Positions 9,495-18,673 of a DNA stretch of 64,000 nt are shown in pieces. Below the pieces are notes generated by a model. The model was not told the origin of the DNA. It made no database searches and saw only the letters and a program-made list of their open reading frames with translations. The translations under genes and the position numbers were made by a program. The stretch comes from Nostoc edaphicum CCNP1411 (GTDB lineage Bacteria; Cyanobacteriota; Cyanobacteriia; Cyanobacteriales; Nostocaceae): contig NZ_CP054698.1 of assembly GCF_014023275.1 (NCBI RefSeq), positions 4,340,001-4,404,000 of the forward strand. Reading direction: 5' to 3'. The number at the start of each line of letters is the position of its first letter. The first letter of the stretch is position 1.

Positions 9495-10382
9495 ATGCCT
9501 TGGTCTCGGATTATAAGTGGAATTGTTGCGATCGCTCTTGCTCTTTCAGCAACCCTTTTGGGGGGTTGGTACTTTACCATCATCTTTGCGGTCATCATCT
9601 TTTTGGGTCAACAGGAATATTTTAATTTGGTGCGAGCCAGAGGCATCGCTCCTGCCGCAAAAACCACTATGGCTGTTAGCCAAATATTGCTGGCGATTTG
9701 TACCCTGGATGGCAGTTTAGCTGACGCTGTAATGCCAATAGCTGGCACACTTATTTGTTTTTACCTGCTGTTTCAGCCAAAGTTTGCCACGATCGCTGAT
9801 GTTTCCGCTTCTATTATGGGGCTATTTTACGTAGGTTATTTGCCGAGTTACTGGGTGCGGTTACGAGCAATTGATAGTGCTGCTTTTAGCAATCTCCCTT
9901 TCGGAGGATACTGGCCCGCAACCTGGACAGATTTCTGGGAAAAGGCAAATTCCGCTTCTTTATCACAAGGTTTTACAGCAACACTGCTGACTTTTTTGTG
10001 TATTTGGGCAGCCGATATTGGTGCTTATACCATTGGTAAATTCTTTGGTAAAACCCGTCTGTCTGATATTAGCCCGAAAAAAACTGTAGAAGGTGCTGTC
10101 TTTGGTATTACTTCAAGTATTGCCGTAGCTATAGCAGGAGCCTATTATCTCCACTTGCCCAGATCCCCCTTTACTGGTCTAGCATTAGGTTTACTGATTG
10201 GCATTGCTAGTCTTTTAGGGGATCTAACGGAATCTCTACTCAAGCGGGATGCTGGAGTCAAAGATTCTGGACAGTTAATCCCCGGTCACGGTGGTATTTT
10301 AGACCGTACCGACAGCTATATTTTCACTGCTCCTTTGGTTTATTATTTTGTGACATTACTTTTGCCGCTACTTAGTAAATAG
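9495..10382 (+). CDS. cdsA: Phosphatidate cytidylyltransferase (CDP-diglyceride synthase)
   Basis: CdsA makes CDP-diacylglycerol from phosphatidic acid and CTP, the branch point to phosphatidylglycerol, an essential thylakoid lipid. The frame opens at 9384, but its first 37 codons are translated heptamer repeat. The proper start is the ATG at 9495 (MPWSRIISG), giving 295 residues. Several hydrophobic helices are followed by the signature near the C-terminus: [18 protein letters not shown], then [13 protein letters not shown]. It is an integral membrane protein. Heptamer repeats lie on both sides of the gene. Confidence 0.95.
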   Translation: MPWSRIISGIVAIALALSATLLGGWYFTIIFAVIIFLGQQEYFNLVRARGIAPAAKTTMAVSQILLAICTLDGSLADAVMPIAGTLICFYLLFQPKFATIADVSASIMGLFYVGYLPSYWVRLRAIDSAAFSNLPFGGYWPATWTDFWEKANSASLSQGFTATLLTFLCIWAADIGAYTIGKFFGKTRLSDISPKKTVEGAVFGITSSIAVAIAGAYYLHLPRSPFTGLALGLLIGIASLLGDLTESLLKRDAGVKDSGQLIPGHGGILDRTDSYIFTAPLVYYFVTLLLPLLSK

Positions 10383-10387
10383 TTAGT

Positions 10388-10439
10388 TGGGAATTGGGCA
10401 TGGGGCATGGGGCATTGGGCATTGGGCATTGGGCATTGG
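10388..10439. repeat. Short tandem heptamer repeat (GGGCATT type)
   Basis: About seven copies of GGGCATT/GGGCATG follow the cdsA stop; the same unit occurs at 12989, 25607 and 54718 and, inverted, at 9408 and 29230. Confidence 0.85.
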
Positions 10440-10534
10440 TTATTTTCCTCTGTTCCCCTCTGACCCAACTTCCTACTACCCAATATCCGCCATATTATTT
10501 AAAATAAGGTACTAATATTTTTAATCCATCATCA

Positions 10535-11248
10535 TCAAGGATTAACGTTAATCCGCCCACGACACACCAGCTTTCCTGGGATCAGCGTTAGCTCTTCGAT
10601 ATCGACATCTGAGCCAAGATCCAGATTGTACTCATGATTGTCTTCCAATATATTTCCTTGCTCGTGGTTGATTTGGATCTGTGCTACTTGCAACTCATGC
10701 CCACTGAGTAACTGTAACCCCAGACAAATTTCTAGAGGCGTTGTTTCACTATTGGTTACTCTCAAACCTCGCAGTATAATTTGGTTGTTCCCGATCAGAA
10801 TTTCTTGCCAATTAATTGGTTGTGACTGTGGGTAATGTGTTGGTAAAACCTTAACCAATAAATCACTCAAAGCAGTTGATAATAAATCAGATGAGAGAGA
10901 AGCATTGAGATCCTTCTCGTCTACGATTAAATTGCCACCTACTTGTACTGTTTCTAACAGTCGCAGGGGTTTTCCCTTGAGTACGGAGCCGATATTTATC
11001 CGAATATTTTCTGCTATTAATTGAATTTTTGTAATGAGGAGGCCCTGATAAACTGCATGACTAGCAAAGATAGATACTAAAGGAATGCGTCCAGAGAAAA
11101 GTTGGCGATCGCTCGCTTTTATCTCCACTTCTAATTCCGATATTTGGCTCACTTGTGTTCTCAACCAAAGCTTTAGTGCTTTTGTAAGTACCTGCGTAAT
11201 TATGCGGATTTTATTTGCATTTGTTGTTTGTGAATTTTGCTCTGACAT
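10535..11248 (-). CDS. DUF2993 domain-containing protein (LmeA-like)
   Basis: A 237-residue protein resembling the DUF2993 family, found across cyanobacteria and actinobacteria; the actinobacterial member LmeA binds phospholipids. Visible family features include the segments LWLRTQVSQISELEVEI, LFSGRIPLVSIFASHAVYQG and LTLIPGKLVCRGRI. There is no signal peptide or clear membrane helix, so it may bind membranes peripherally. The gene is divergent from the pseudouridine synthase gene, 137 bp away. Family assignment is good; biochemical role is unknown. Confidence 0.8.
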   Translation of the reverse strand: MSEQNSQTTNANKIRIITQVLTKALKLWLRTQVSQISELEVEIKASDRQLFSGRIPLVSIFASHAVYQGLLITKIQLIAENIRINIGSVLKGKPLRLLETVQVGGNLIVDEKDLNASLSSDLLSTALSDLLVKVLPTHYPQSQPINWQEILIGNNQIILRGLRVTNSETTPLEICLGLQLLSGHELQVAQIQINHEQGNILEDNHEYNLDLGSDVDIEELTLIPGKLVCRGRINVNP

Positions 11249-11385
11249 CTACTAACCAATCTATGTATGAGTATTTGCTCAACAACCGAATAGAAATTAA
11301 ACAAGCTTTAAATGTAACATTTATGCCTACTCGCTACAAAATGCAAATATCATTTAATTGTTAACAGTAAATAAGCAATTTCCAC

Positions 11386-12198
11386 ATGGAGGTACGGTTA
11401 CAAAAAATTCTTGCTCAATGGGGTATCGCCTCACGTCGTGAAGCCGAGGAAATGATTAGGCACTCACGGGTGCGGATTAATGGGGTATTGGCCCATTTAG
11501 GTCAAAAGGTTGATCCCCAAAAAGATGCGATCGCAATTGATGGTAAACCTGTATCCGAAAAGCAGCGTCCGGCTTTAATATATCTATTGCTGCACAAACC
11601 AGTGGGCGTAGTTTCGACTTGCTACGACCCTCACGGCAGATCAACAGTCCTGGATCTACTACCGAAAGAATTACGAGAGGGTTCAGGTATTCACCCAGTG
11701 GGGCGTCTAGATGCAGACTCTACAGGAGCATTAATCCTGACCAATGACGGAAATCTGACATTTGGACTAACCCATCCCCGCCACAGTATTTCCAAGACAT
11801 ATCATGTTTTGGTCAAAGGACATCCTCCAGAAGCAGTTCTACAAATGTGGCGTCAGGGTGTGATGTTGGAGGGAAAAAAAACCAGGACTGCGAAGGTACA
11901 CCTTGTAGAACGTCGTACCGAGCAAAGCTTGTTAGAAATAGTGTTGCAGGAGGGAAGAAATCGTCAAATTCGCCGTATAGCTAAACAGTTAGGATATCCA
12001 GTAATCCAACTACATCGGACTGCGATCGGCACAATTCAATTACAAACTCTAAAAGCACCCTTTTTGTCAGAGGGTCAATATCGTTCCCTCACAGATGATG
12101 AGATTCACTTTTTGCAAGAGCAAATAACGCAACCTATTAAAGATTCAGTGGAGTTAAGGAGTGTCAGTAGGCATGAAATGGCTAAGAAAGAAGAATAA
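11386..12198 (+). CDS. rRNA pseudouridine synthase, RsuA/RluB/RluE family
   Basis: A 270-residue enzyme with an N-terminal S4 RNA-binding domain (RLQKILAQWGIASRREAEEMI... VRINGVLAHLGQKVD) and a catalytic domain with the aspartate motif HPVGRLDADSTGALILTNDG. It isomerises uridine in rRNA; the exact position (16S U516 or 23S U2605 or U2457) cannot be set by eye, though the length favours RluB. Its last 26-38 bases overlap the start of the next gene, which suggests translational coupling. Confidence 0.92.
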   Translation: MEVRLQKILAQWGIASRREAEEMIRHSRVRINGVLAHLGQKVDPQKDAIAIDGKPVSEKQRPALIYLLLHKPVGVVSTCYDPHGRSTVLDLLPKELREGSGIHPVGRLDADSTGALILTNDGNLTFGLTHPRHSISKTYHVLVKGHPPEAVLQMWRQGVMLEGKKTRTAKVHLVERRTEQSLLEIVLQEGRNRQIRRIAKQLGYPVIQLHRTAIGTIQLQTLKAPFLSEGQYRSLTDDEIHFLQEQITQPIKDSVELRSVSRHEMAKKEE

Positions 12199-12985
12199 TC
12201 ACCAGCCATCACTTTCATTAGAGCAACAACGAGCCGAAAAGTTGGCAGAAATGGGCGCTCAACTTTGGGCATTGCGGCAAGAACAGGGTTTATCTCTAGA
12301 GCAAGTGGTTGTATTAACCAGGGTTCCCCGGCGATTATTGCAGGCAATCGAAGAAGGTAATTTAAACGATCTGCCAGAACCAGTCTATATTCAGGGTTTG
12401 ATTAGGCAATTTGCCGATGCACTAGGACTGAATGGAGTCGAATTTTCTGGCACTTTTCCGATCAGTTCTGCACAACTGAACCCCCAAGGTATGGGGAATA
12501 CTTCACGCCTTGATCAACTACGTCCGATTCATCTTTACTTTCTTTACATATTGCTAATTGTATGCTCTGTAAATGGCTTATCTCAGTTATTAAATAACGC
12601 AGTACTACAAGCAAGTAATAGCCAAAATCAGCCATACCTAAAACAAAAGTCTATTGATAAACCAGAGCCAACCCAACCAAAAGAGTCATTAAAAGTTCAA
12701 CCTGTCAGCGATACCCTTAACGGCATTCAACAGGGACAGACTTTACAGATTGGTGTCACCTTGAAAGCATCATCTTGGATTCGCGTTGTAGCCGATGGCA
12801 AAATCGAGTTTGAGGGTATTCTCCCAGAGGGAACTCACCGAATTTGGAAAGCCCAAGAGCAGCTGACAGTGAAAACTGATAATGCGGGTGGTGTTTTGAT
12901 GAGCGTCAATCAAGAGAAAGCTAAAGAAATGGGAGAGCCAGGGAAAGAGGAAGAAGTGAGGATTGCTGCCAAGCCTAAGTTTTGA
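12173..12985 (+). CDS. RodZ-like helix-turn-helix membrane protein
   Basis: The N-terminal part carries a Cro-like helix-turn-helix of the RodZ type (LRQEQGLSLEQVVVLTRVPRRLLQAIEEGNLNDLPEPVYIQ, about residues 30-70 in register). One membrane helix follows (LYFLYILLIVCSVNGL), then a Gln/Pro-rich linker and a C-terminal DUF4115-like beta domain (SWIRVVADGKIEFEGILPEGT). RodZ links MreB to the cell-wall elongation machinery. I chose the ATG at 12173 (MKWLRKKNN); a GTG at 12161 is the alternative. Both overlap the preceding pseudouridine synthase gene. The C-terminal ~25 residues are Glu/Lys-rich. Confidence 0.82.
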   Translation: MKWLRKKNNHQPSLSLEQQRAEKLAEMGAQLWALRQEQGLSLEQVVVLTRVPRRLLQAIEEGNLNDLPEPVYIQGLIRQFADALGLNGVEFSGTFPISSAQLNPQGMGNTSRLDQLRPIHLYFLYILLIVCSVNGLSQLLNNAVLQASNSQNQPYLKQKSIDKPEPTQPKESLKVQPVSDTLNGIQQGQTLQIGVTLKASSWIRVVADGKIEFEGILPEGTHRIWKAQEQLTVKTDNAGGVLMSVNQEKAKEMGEPGKEEEVRIAAKPKF

Positions 12986-12988
12986 AAT

Positions 12989-13130
12989 ATGGGGCATGGG
13001 GCATGGGGCATTGGGCAAAGACAAGGAAGACAAGAAAGAGGGGGGAGACAAGGAAGAAACTTATTCAATAATTCTCCCTTGTCCCCCTTGTCCCCCTCAT
13101 CTCCCCCTGCCTCCCCTGCCCCTCCCTGCC
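12989..13130. repeat. Heptamer repeat plus C-rich low-complexity tract
   Basis: GGGGCAT/GGGCATT heptamers at 12989-13018 are followed by a purine-rich then CCCCT-rich stretch to 13130. This mirrors the repeat at 25607-25760. No gene; it separates the convergent RodZ-like gene and malQ. Confidence 0.75.
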
Positions 13131-14639
13131 TTATTGTTCTTGCGGGGCGCGTCCATTGAGTCTTGTAAGAACTTTCAAGCGATCGCGCAATTCGTCTCTC
13201 AACGCTCCTGCTTGATAGCGCCACTCCCAGTTACCCTCTGCAACACTAGGAAAATTCATCCGCGCTTCGTTTCCTAATCCCAAGACATCTTGCAAAGGAA
13301 TAATTGCTTGGTTGGCTATGGAACTCAAAGCTAGGCGAATCAAATCCCATTGAATGCCTTCAGAACTGATACAACCTAAATAAAGCCATAAGTTATGCTT
13401 TTCGTTGTCATTAGCTGAATTGAACCAGCCTACAGTTGTGTCATTATCGTGAGTGCCAGTGTAAACTACAGCATTTCGCGGGTAATTGAACGGTAAAAAT
13501 GGATTACCGGGATCAGAACCAAAGGCAAACTGCAAAACCTTCATCCCAGGAAATTCATACTTGTCTCGCAGGGCTTCTACCTCTGGTGTAATTACTCCCA
13601 AATCTTCTGCCAAGACGGGTAGCTTGCCCAACTTCTGTTTGATCGCTTCAAAAAAAGCATCTCCAGGTGCTTCCACCCATTCGCCATTCATGGCAGTTTC
13701 TTCACCTTTGGGTACTGACCAATAAGCCTCGAAACCCCGGAAGTGGTCAATGCGAATTATATCTACATAATCCAGCATTGCCTCAAAGCGTTGTACCCAC
13801 CACTTAAAGTCTTGTTTTTGCAATTCCTCCCAGTTATAAACCGGGTTTCCCCACAATTGACCGGTGGCGCTAAAGTAATCCGGTGGAACTCCTGCCATTT
13901 GGGCAGCTTCTCCCGTCTCTTCATCTAAGCAAAAGATGTCGGGATGTGCCCACACGTCGGCACTATCATGAGCTACGTAGATGGGGATATCACCGATAAT
14001 GTCAATGCCGCGCATATTAGCGTAGCTTTTCAGGTCTGACCACTGCCGGAAAAACTCAAATTGGACAAACTTGTAATAGAAAATATCTCCGTTGAGGCGA
14101 CGCTCTACCTGAGCTAATGCTTCCGGTTCCCGCTTGACAAATTCTGTTTCCCATATATGCCAGCTTGCGCCATTGTGAGCATCTTTCAGCGCCATAAATA
14201 AAGCGTAATTATCTAGCCAGTAAGCTTTGCTGTCGCAAAAACCTGCAAACTCTTTTTGTTGGATAGGCGTAGCATTCACTCTAAAATTTTCACAGGCTTT
14301 TTTGAGTAGCCCAATCTTAATTGGCACAACCTGGTCGAAGTTTACCTTTTCTCCTGGAAATCCTGGTAAATTAGCAAAGTCTTCTTCAGATAGCAAACCC
14401 TCTTCTAAGAGTTTTTCTGGGCTAATTAGCAGAGGATTTCCTGCCATTGCCGAGTAGCACATATACGGGGAATTGCCGTATCCAGTGGGACCTAAAGGTA
14501 AAACTTGCCAATATTGTTGATGGCTATCTTTAAGGAAATCAATGAAGCGATAGGCTTCTAAGCCTAAATCCCCAACGCCAAATCGGCTAGGAAAGGAAGT
14601 AGGATGCAGCAAAATGCCACTGGATCTAGGAAAAGGCAT
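13131..14639 (-). CDS. malQ: 4-alpha-glucanotransferase (amylomaltase)
   Basis: MalQ is a GH77 enzyme that transfers alpha-1,4-glucan segments between chains during glycogen breakdown. The 502-residue length fits. It opens with RSSGILLHPTSFPSRFGVGDLG and carries the GH77 motifs: DIPIYVAHDSADVW, IRIDHFRGFEAYW (nucleophile Asp), LAEDLGVIT (acid/base Glu) and YTGTHDNDTTVGW. The gene is convergent with the RodZ-like gene. It probably serves night-time use of stored glycogen. Confidence 0.97.
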   Translation of the reverse strand: MPFPRSSGILLHPTSFPSRFGVGDLGLEAYRFIDFLKDSHQQYWQVLPLGPTGYGNSPYMCYSAMAGNPLLISPEKLLEEGLLSEEDFANLPGFPGEKVNFDQVVPIKIGLLKKACENFRVNATPIQQKEFAGFCDSKAYWLDNYALFMALKDAHNGASWHIWETEFVKREPEALAQVERRLNGDIFYYKFVQFEFFRQWSDLKSYANMRGIDIIGDIPIYVAHDSADVWAHPDIFCLDEETGEAAQMAGVPPDYFSATGQLWGNPVYNWEELQKQDFKWWVQRFEAMLDYVDIIRIDHFRGFEAYWSVPKGEETAMNGEWVEAPGDAFFEAIKQKLGKLPVLAEDLGVITPEVEALRDKYEFPGMKVLQFAFGSDPGNPFLPFNYPRNAVVYTGTHDNDTTVGWFNSANDNEKHNLWLYLGCISSEGIQWDLIRLALSSIANQAIIPLQDVLGLGNEARMNFPSVAEGNWEWRYQAGALRDELRDRLKVLTRLNGRAPQEQ

Positions 14640-14730
14640 ATTTAACCTGAATTATGTGAAGGAGCAATTGTCTGATGGACACGCTGTGCGATCGCATCGA
14701 ATTTATCACGGAACAGTATTTGTAGGTAAA

Positions 14731-14848
14731 GTCATTTGTCATTTGTCATTTGTCCTTTGTGAATGATCAATGACCAATAGCCAATGACCAATAACCAATG
14801 ACCAATAACCAATGACCAATGACCAATGACCAATGACCAATGACTAAA
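14731..14848. repeat. Short tandem heptamer repeat (GTCATTT, then GACCAAT)
   Basis: Four GTCATTT-like units (14731-14759) face more than ten GACCAAT/AACCAAT units (14766-14848), together forming a long imperfect inverted repeat. It fills most of the space between divergent malQ and the Nudix gene, which starts 5 bp later, so it lies inside both 5' regions. Confidence 0.85.
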
Positions 14849-14853
14849 TAACT

Positions 14854-15285
14854 ATGACTTACCGAAACCCTGCACCGACAGTTGATATCATCATTGAACT
14901 AGTAGATCGACCTCATCGGCCAATAGTGTTAATTGAAAGACATAATCTACCCTTAGGTTGGGCTATTCCTGGTGGTTTTGTGGATTATGGTGAAGCGGTG
15001 GAAGTGGCGGCGCGGCGAGAAGCTGAGGAAGAGACGGGTTTGCAGGTGGAATTAATTGAACAATTACTGGTGTATTCTGACCCCAATCGCGATCCGCGTC
15101 AGCATACCATTAGTATTGTATTTTTAGCGACAGCGACGGGAGAACCTGTGGCTGGGGATGATGCTAAGGGTGTAGGAATTTTTGAGTCTTGGCGTGTCCC
15201 TGGTAACTTATGTTTTGACCACGATCGCATTCTGCGCGATTATTGGCGATATCGGCATTATGGGATACGTCCGAGGTTGGGGTAA
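14854..15285 (+). CDS. Nudix hydrolase, ADP-ribose pyrophosphatase type
   Basis: A 143-residue Nudix enzyme. The Nudix box spans residues 41-63 ([20 protein letters not shown] then TGL) and holds the metal-binding REAEEE core. The [13 protein letters not shown] context and the following [20 protein letters not shown] region resemble ADP-ribose or nucleoside-diphosphate-sugar pyrophosphatases more than MutT. Substrate is not determinable from sequence alone. It follows a long heptamer repeat with no obvious Shine-Dalgarno. Confidence 0.88.
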   Translation: MTYRNPAPTVDIIIELVDRPHRPIVLIERHNLPLGWAIPGGFVDYGEAVEVAARREAEEETGLQVELIEQLLVYSDPNRDPRQHTISIVFLATATGEPVAGDDAKGVGIFESWRVPGNLCFDHDRILRDYWRYRHYGIRPRLG

Positions 15286-15349
15286 GAGGGGAGAAGAATA
15301 TCTGTAATTCCATACCATAGAGTTTGGGTAAACGTTCCGCAGGAATATG

Positions 15350-15793
15350 TCAAAGCCAAGATTCTAACGCTAAGGCTTGCACCTGTTGTATCCTTTGAAA
15401 ATCGCTGTCCCCTGAGACGACGGTGAGGTTATAGTGCAAATCAGTTGATGCTATCCACAAGTCGTTATCGCTAAAACCCAAATCTTGAACTGTAAACTTT
15501 CTACGCTTTGCTTTGTCTTTGGGGCCAAAATTTTCGACAATTTCTCCTTTGAGGCTACCGTAAACATCTGCAACTCCTCCACTAATGGGATAAAGGTCAA
15601 TGGTTTGCAGAAAAGTTCTGACAAAGCGAAGATTTGCTGCTTGTTGAGAAGACTTTTGCACCATGTAAAGGAGTTCACCTTGCACAATAACGCTAGTTGC
15701 AACGCCTAAGCCGATATGTTCTTGTAACCGACGAATGACGTTTGTTTCTCCAAAAATGATTCGGCTACAATGGTTGGTATCTAGGAGGTACAT
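15350..15793 (-). CDS. PIN-domain ribonuclease toxin, VapC type
   Basis: A 147-residue PIN domain. The first acidic residue is in MYLLDTNHCSRI, Glu is in VIVQGELLYMV, and the C-terminal pair of Asp residues is in SDNDLWIASTDLHYNLTVVSGDSDF, so the metal-binding tetrad looks intact. VapC toxins cut tRNA or rRNA. The ATG at 15793 begins 2 bp after the stop of the upstream antitoxin-like gene; a GTG at 15796 is an alternative start. The tight spacing is typical of a toxin-antitoxin operon. Confidence 0.88.
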   Translation of the reverse strand: MYLLDTNHCSRIIFGETNVIRRLQEHIGLGVATSVIVQGELLYMVQKSSQQAANLRFVRTFLQTIDLYPISGGVADVYGSLKGEIVENFGPKDKAKRRKFTVQDLGFSDNDLWIASTDLHYNLTVVSGDSDFQRIQQVQALALESWL

Positions 15794-15795
15794 CA

Positions 15796-16104
15796 CTAAA
15801 ATTCAGCCGGGGAACGAGTTTCGTAAACAAGCTGCAAGCACTCCTCAAAATCATCCCCTTGCCAGGTTCCAGCAAATTTTAGTAAGTCTTCTGCTTTAGA
15901 GCCTCTAATAATTGGTGTTGCTTCCTGTATTTCCGGTTTTGTTGTCTGATTGGAAGTATCATCATTTTTTTCCGTTGACAGGTCAAGAGATATTTCCTCG
16001 GTTCCTGGTTTTGTCTTGAGAAAACGCAAAAAATCTAGTGTTTCAGCTAGTAAAACATCTGAGGATGATTCAATTTCTTGGAGTAGTAGTTCTTTAATAT
16101 TCAT
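15796..16104 (-). CDS. Antitoxin-like protein paired with the PIN toxin
   Basis: A 102-residue protein with an N-terminal helix (MNIKELLLQEIESSSDVLLAETLDFLRFLKTK), an acidic, disordered middle, and a C-terminal segment RGSKAEDLLKFAGTWQGDDFEECLQLVY. That C-terminal segment occurs in many cyanobacterial proteins encoded directly before PIN toxins. The frame is open upstream to 16257, but the ATG at 16104 gives the natural N-terminus. By position it is the antidote of the downstream VapC-like toxin. DNA-binding architecture is not obvious, so autoregulation is inferred only from the operon type. Confidence 0.75.
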   Translation of the reverse strand: MNIKELLLQEIESSSDVLLAETLDFLRFLKTKPGTEEISLDLSTEKNDDTSNQTTKPEIQEATPIIRGSKAEDLLKFAGTWQGDDFEECLQLVYETRSPAEF

Positions 16105-16301
16105 CAATGATATTTTGCAGTCTGTCGTAACAGTATTATACGAGTGCGATCGCGATGCTGACTTGGCGGCATTCTGCGGATACGTTCTAGGTTGGGGTAG
16201 GAGGAACGAACCGCAGAGGCGTAAAGAGAGGATGGGAGAGGAATATCTATGACACAAAGTTTTTGTGATTATACTGTGTCAGTGGTATTTAAAGGTGCAT
16301 T

Positions 16302-17429
16302 ATGGATGCTGAGACACTCTTGGAGAACTACGCCGGACAATGCCGGAACTTTGATTCTGCCGATCTTGGAGGAGTAGACCTCAAAGGTGCAAACCTAAGT
16401 GGGATAAAGTTATGCAAAGCAAATTTAAATGGAGCAGACTTAAGTGAGGCAACCCTGACCAAAGCGAACCTTAATAATGCAGGACTTAGTAGAGCATCTT
16501 TAACAAATGCAAATTTGAGTGGAATAGAAGGTTCTTCAATTGATCTTAGTTGGGCAGACTTGAGCGGTGCGGACTTAAGTTGTGCAAATTTGAGTAATGC
16601 AAATCTGAGTGGGGCAGACTTGACTAGCGCAAACTTTACTCAGATAAAACTAACTGAAGTAAATTTTCATGGGGCAAATCTCCAGAAAGCCATACTCAGG
16701 GGTGTCACTTTGGATAAATGTAATCTATCAGAGGTAGATTTAGCTGAGGCTGATCTGGTTAGGGTTTGCTTAGAAAAAGCAAATCTCAACAAAGCCTGTC
16801 TGCAAAGAGCAAATCTAGAAAGAGCTTGTCTTTCAGATGCAAACTTGATGATGGCAAACTTCGATGAAGCAAACCTGAAGAAGGCAAATCTAACTGGAGC
16901 AAATATCTATGGAGCAACCTTTAAAGATGCTGACCTAACTGATGCGATAATGCCAGATGGAGAAGTCTACAAACCGATCGCCTCTGAGATGGAAATCGGT
17001 AAACAGGAAACATCGTTGGAGAAAGTAATATCTATGACCCGTAAAGTAATTAATACTGATAACGCACCCGCACCCGTGGGCCCTTATAATCAAGCGATCG
17101 CAGCTTCAGGTCAATTTTTATTCATAGCTGGACAAATTGCCATCGATCCCCGCCTTGGTGATGTCGTCTACACTGATGATGTCAAAAAGCAAACTGAGCA
17201 GGTATTAGCTAATCTTGAAGCCATCCTCACCGCAGCCGGGGCGACTTTCCAAGATGTGGTGAAAACCACTGTATTTTTAGCTGATATGAATGATTTTGCG
17301 GCAGTGAATGCCATTTATGCAAAATATTTCCCGGAAGATACAGCCCCAGCACGGGCTTGTGTGCAGGTATCGCGCTTACCTAAAGATGTGTTGGTAGAAA
17401 TTGATGCGATCGCTGTAATTAGCGGTTAG
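16302..17429 (+). CDS. Pentapeptide-repeat protein fused to RidA-family deaminase
   Basis: Residues about 12-225 are some forty A(D/N)LxX pentapeptide repeats forming a right-handed quadrilateral beta helix. After a short linker (residues ~226-243) a complete RidA/YjgF domain starts at [20 protein letters not shown] (residue 245, codon at 17034) and keeps the active-site Arg in ARACVQV. RidA hydrolyses reactive enamine/imine intermediates made by PLP enzymes. The two parts are in one open frame with no stop. A GGAG lies 12-15 bases before the internal ATG at 17034, so a separate 131-residue RidA may also be translated. The gene sits between two toxin-antitoxin pairs. Confidence 0.85.
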   Translation: MDAETLLENYAGQCRNFDSADLGGVDLKGANLSGIKLCKANLNGADLSEATLTKANLNNAGLSRASLTNANLSGIEGSSIDLSWADLSGADLSCANLSNANLSGADLTSANFTQIKLTEVNFHGANLQKAILRGVTLDKCNLSEVDLAEADLVRVCLEKANLNKACLQRANLERACLSDANLMMANFDEANLKKANLTGANIYGATFKDADLTDAIMPDGEVYKPIASEMEIGKQETSLEKVISMTRKVINTDNAPAPVGPYNQAIAASGQFLFIAGQIAIDPRLGDVVYTDDVKKQTEQVLANLEAILTAAGATFQDVVKTTVFLADMNDFAAVNAIYAKYFPEDTAPARACVQVSRLPKDVLVEIDAIAVISG

Positions 17430-17473
17430 AGGAAATAGAATCATTGCTAAAGCTGATTTCAGAGAGATAAATC

Positions 17474-17734
17474 ATGAACATTGAACTGAAACCTGAACAT
17501 GAGCAATTTATCCAAGCCCAAATTGCTAGTGGAAAATTTACAAATGCAGATGAAGTAATTGATGTAGCATTTCATCTGCTAGATAAATTAAATTCTGAGT
17601 ATGTGCAATGGGTGGAAGAAACCCGGCAAAAAGTTGATGTAGCAATTGCTGAAATTGAACGAGGGGAAGTTTTGGATGGCGAAACTGTAGTGATGCAGAT
17701 ACTAGAAAAATTCCAAAAGGCGCGTGAGGCTTAG
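17474..17734 (+). CDS. ParD-like antitoxin
   Basis: An 86-residue protein with the CopG/ParD pattern: MNIELKPEHEQFIQAQIASGKFTNADEVIDVAFHLL, where the N-terminal strand and helix form a ribbon-helix-helix dimer that binds operator DNA, followed by an acidic C-terminal helix that wraps the toxin. It stops 2 bp before the ParE-like toxin gene. The ATG at 17474 follows AGAGAGA. Assignment by domain pattern and operon position. Confidence 0.85.
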   Translation: MNIELKPEHEQFIQAQIASGKFTNADEVIDVAFHLLDKLNSEYVQWVEETRQKVDVAIAEIERGEVLDGETVVMQILEKFQKAREA

Positions 17735-17736
17735 TA

Positions 17737-18042
17737 ATGAGCCGCTATGTCATTTCACTATCTGCTAGTCGCGACTTAAATGAAATTTCTGATTACTTTT
17801 TAATCCGCAACCTAGAAGCAGGAGAAAAACTATTTAGAGAGTTTAACAATAAATGTCAAAATTTAGCGGTGTTTCCAAATATGGGACGCAGCTATGCTCA
17901 TATTAAACCTTCATTACGTGGCTTACCGCTAGATGGATATGTCATTCTCTACCAAGTAATTGATGATGGGGTTAAAATTTTGCGCGTTGTCAGCGGTCGT
18001 CAAGATTTAGAATCTTTATTTGCAGAGTCAGATGAAGAGTAA
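17737..18042 (+). CDS. ParE/RelE-family toxin
   Basis: A 101-residue protein with the ParE fold pattern: SRYVISLSASRDLNEISDYF at the start, FPNMGRSY in the middle and the C-terminal strands YVILYQVIDDGVKILRVVSGRQDL. ParE toxins inhibit gyrase and RelE relatives cleave mRNA; the lack of clear RelE catalytic residues favours ParE. It lies directly behind the ParD-like antitoxin gene, in the order antitoxin then toxin. Confidence 0.87.
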   Translation: MSRYVISLSASRDLNEISDYFLIRNLEAGEKLFREFNNKCQNLAVFPNMGRSYAHIKPSLRGLPLDGYVILYQVIDDGVKILRVVSGRQDLESLFAESDEE

Positions 18043-18199
18043 AGCCATAAATTTTGTTAACTGAGATAAGAAAATATCAAGACGTTTTTTGGCTTGCTGT
18101 AAAGTGCATATAAAACTCTGTTAATTACCTCTCAGCAAATGCGATCGCCTCTAGAACTTTGGGAATACTGAAACTAAGTACCCTAGAGGAGTATTAAAA

Positions 18200-18673
18200 A
18201 TGGCAGAAAATCGCATCAGTGCTAGTCTAGCCCCAGCAGATAAAGAAGCAGTCATGCAAGCGATCGCTACAATTAGAGAAAAATTACCGTTTTTGGTTGA
18301 TTTGACTACCGAAGAACGGCGAACAATGTTGAAGATGGGAGATAAAAGTCGGGCTTTTGTCAGCAAAGCCTTAGAAGTGGCGACACAGAACCCTAATTTT
18401 TTGCCCCGTTCTTTTGATTTAGAAGAGATGCGCCGAGATTTGGCACTGTTTGAAGCCTTGTATCCAGTGCTTTTGTCTCTAACGCAACTGCAAGAATTAG
18501 TAGATGATACCTGTATAGCTTCTGCTAGCGAAGCCTATGCAGCAGCATTAGCAGTTTATAGCTATGCCAAAGCTAGCGGTGATGTCACAGGTTTAGATGC
18601 AGTAATTGATGAGATGGGACGCAGGTTTTACCGCCGTTCTAAGAAAAAGCAATCCGAAGTCCCAGTTAGCTAA
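18200..18673 (+). CDS. Conserved hypothetical protein
   Basis: A 157-residue soluble, helix-rich protein (ENRISASLAPADKEAVMQAI at the start, RRFYRRSKKK near the end). Similar proteins occur in many cyanobacteria and other bacteria, but I do not know a function. The middle contains two predicted helical hairpins with no motif I recognise. The start is supported by CTAGAGGAG seven to fifteen bases upstream of the ATG. It stands alone, about 160 bp after the ParE-like toxin. Confidence 0.75.
   Translation: MAENRISASLAPADKEAVMQAIATIREKLPFLVDLTTEERRTMLKMGDKSRAFVSKALEVATQNPNFLPRSFDLEEMRRDLALFEALYPVLLSLTQLQELVDDTCIASASEAYAAALAVYSYAKASGDVTGLDAVIDEMGRRFYRRSKKKQSEVPVS

Noticed and set aside
12910..13277. 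Frames across the malQ/RodZ-like junction on both strands
   Set aside because: They translate heptamer and C-rich repeats plus the antisense of malQ.
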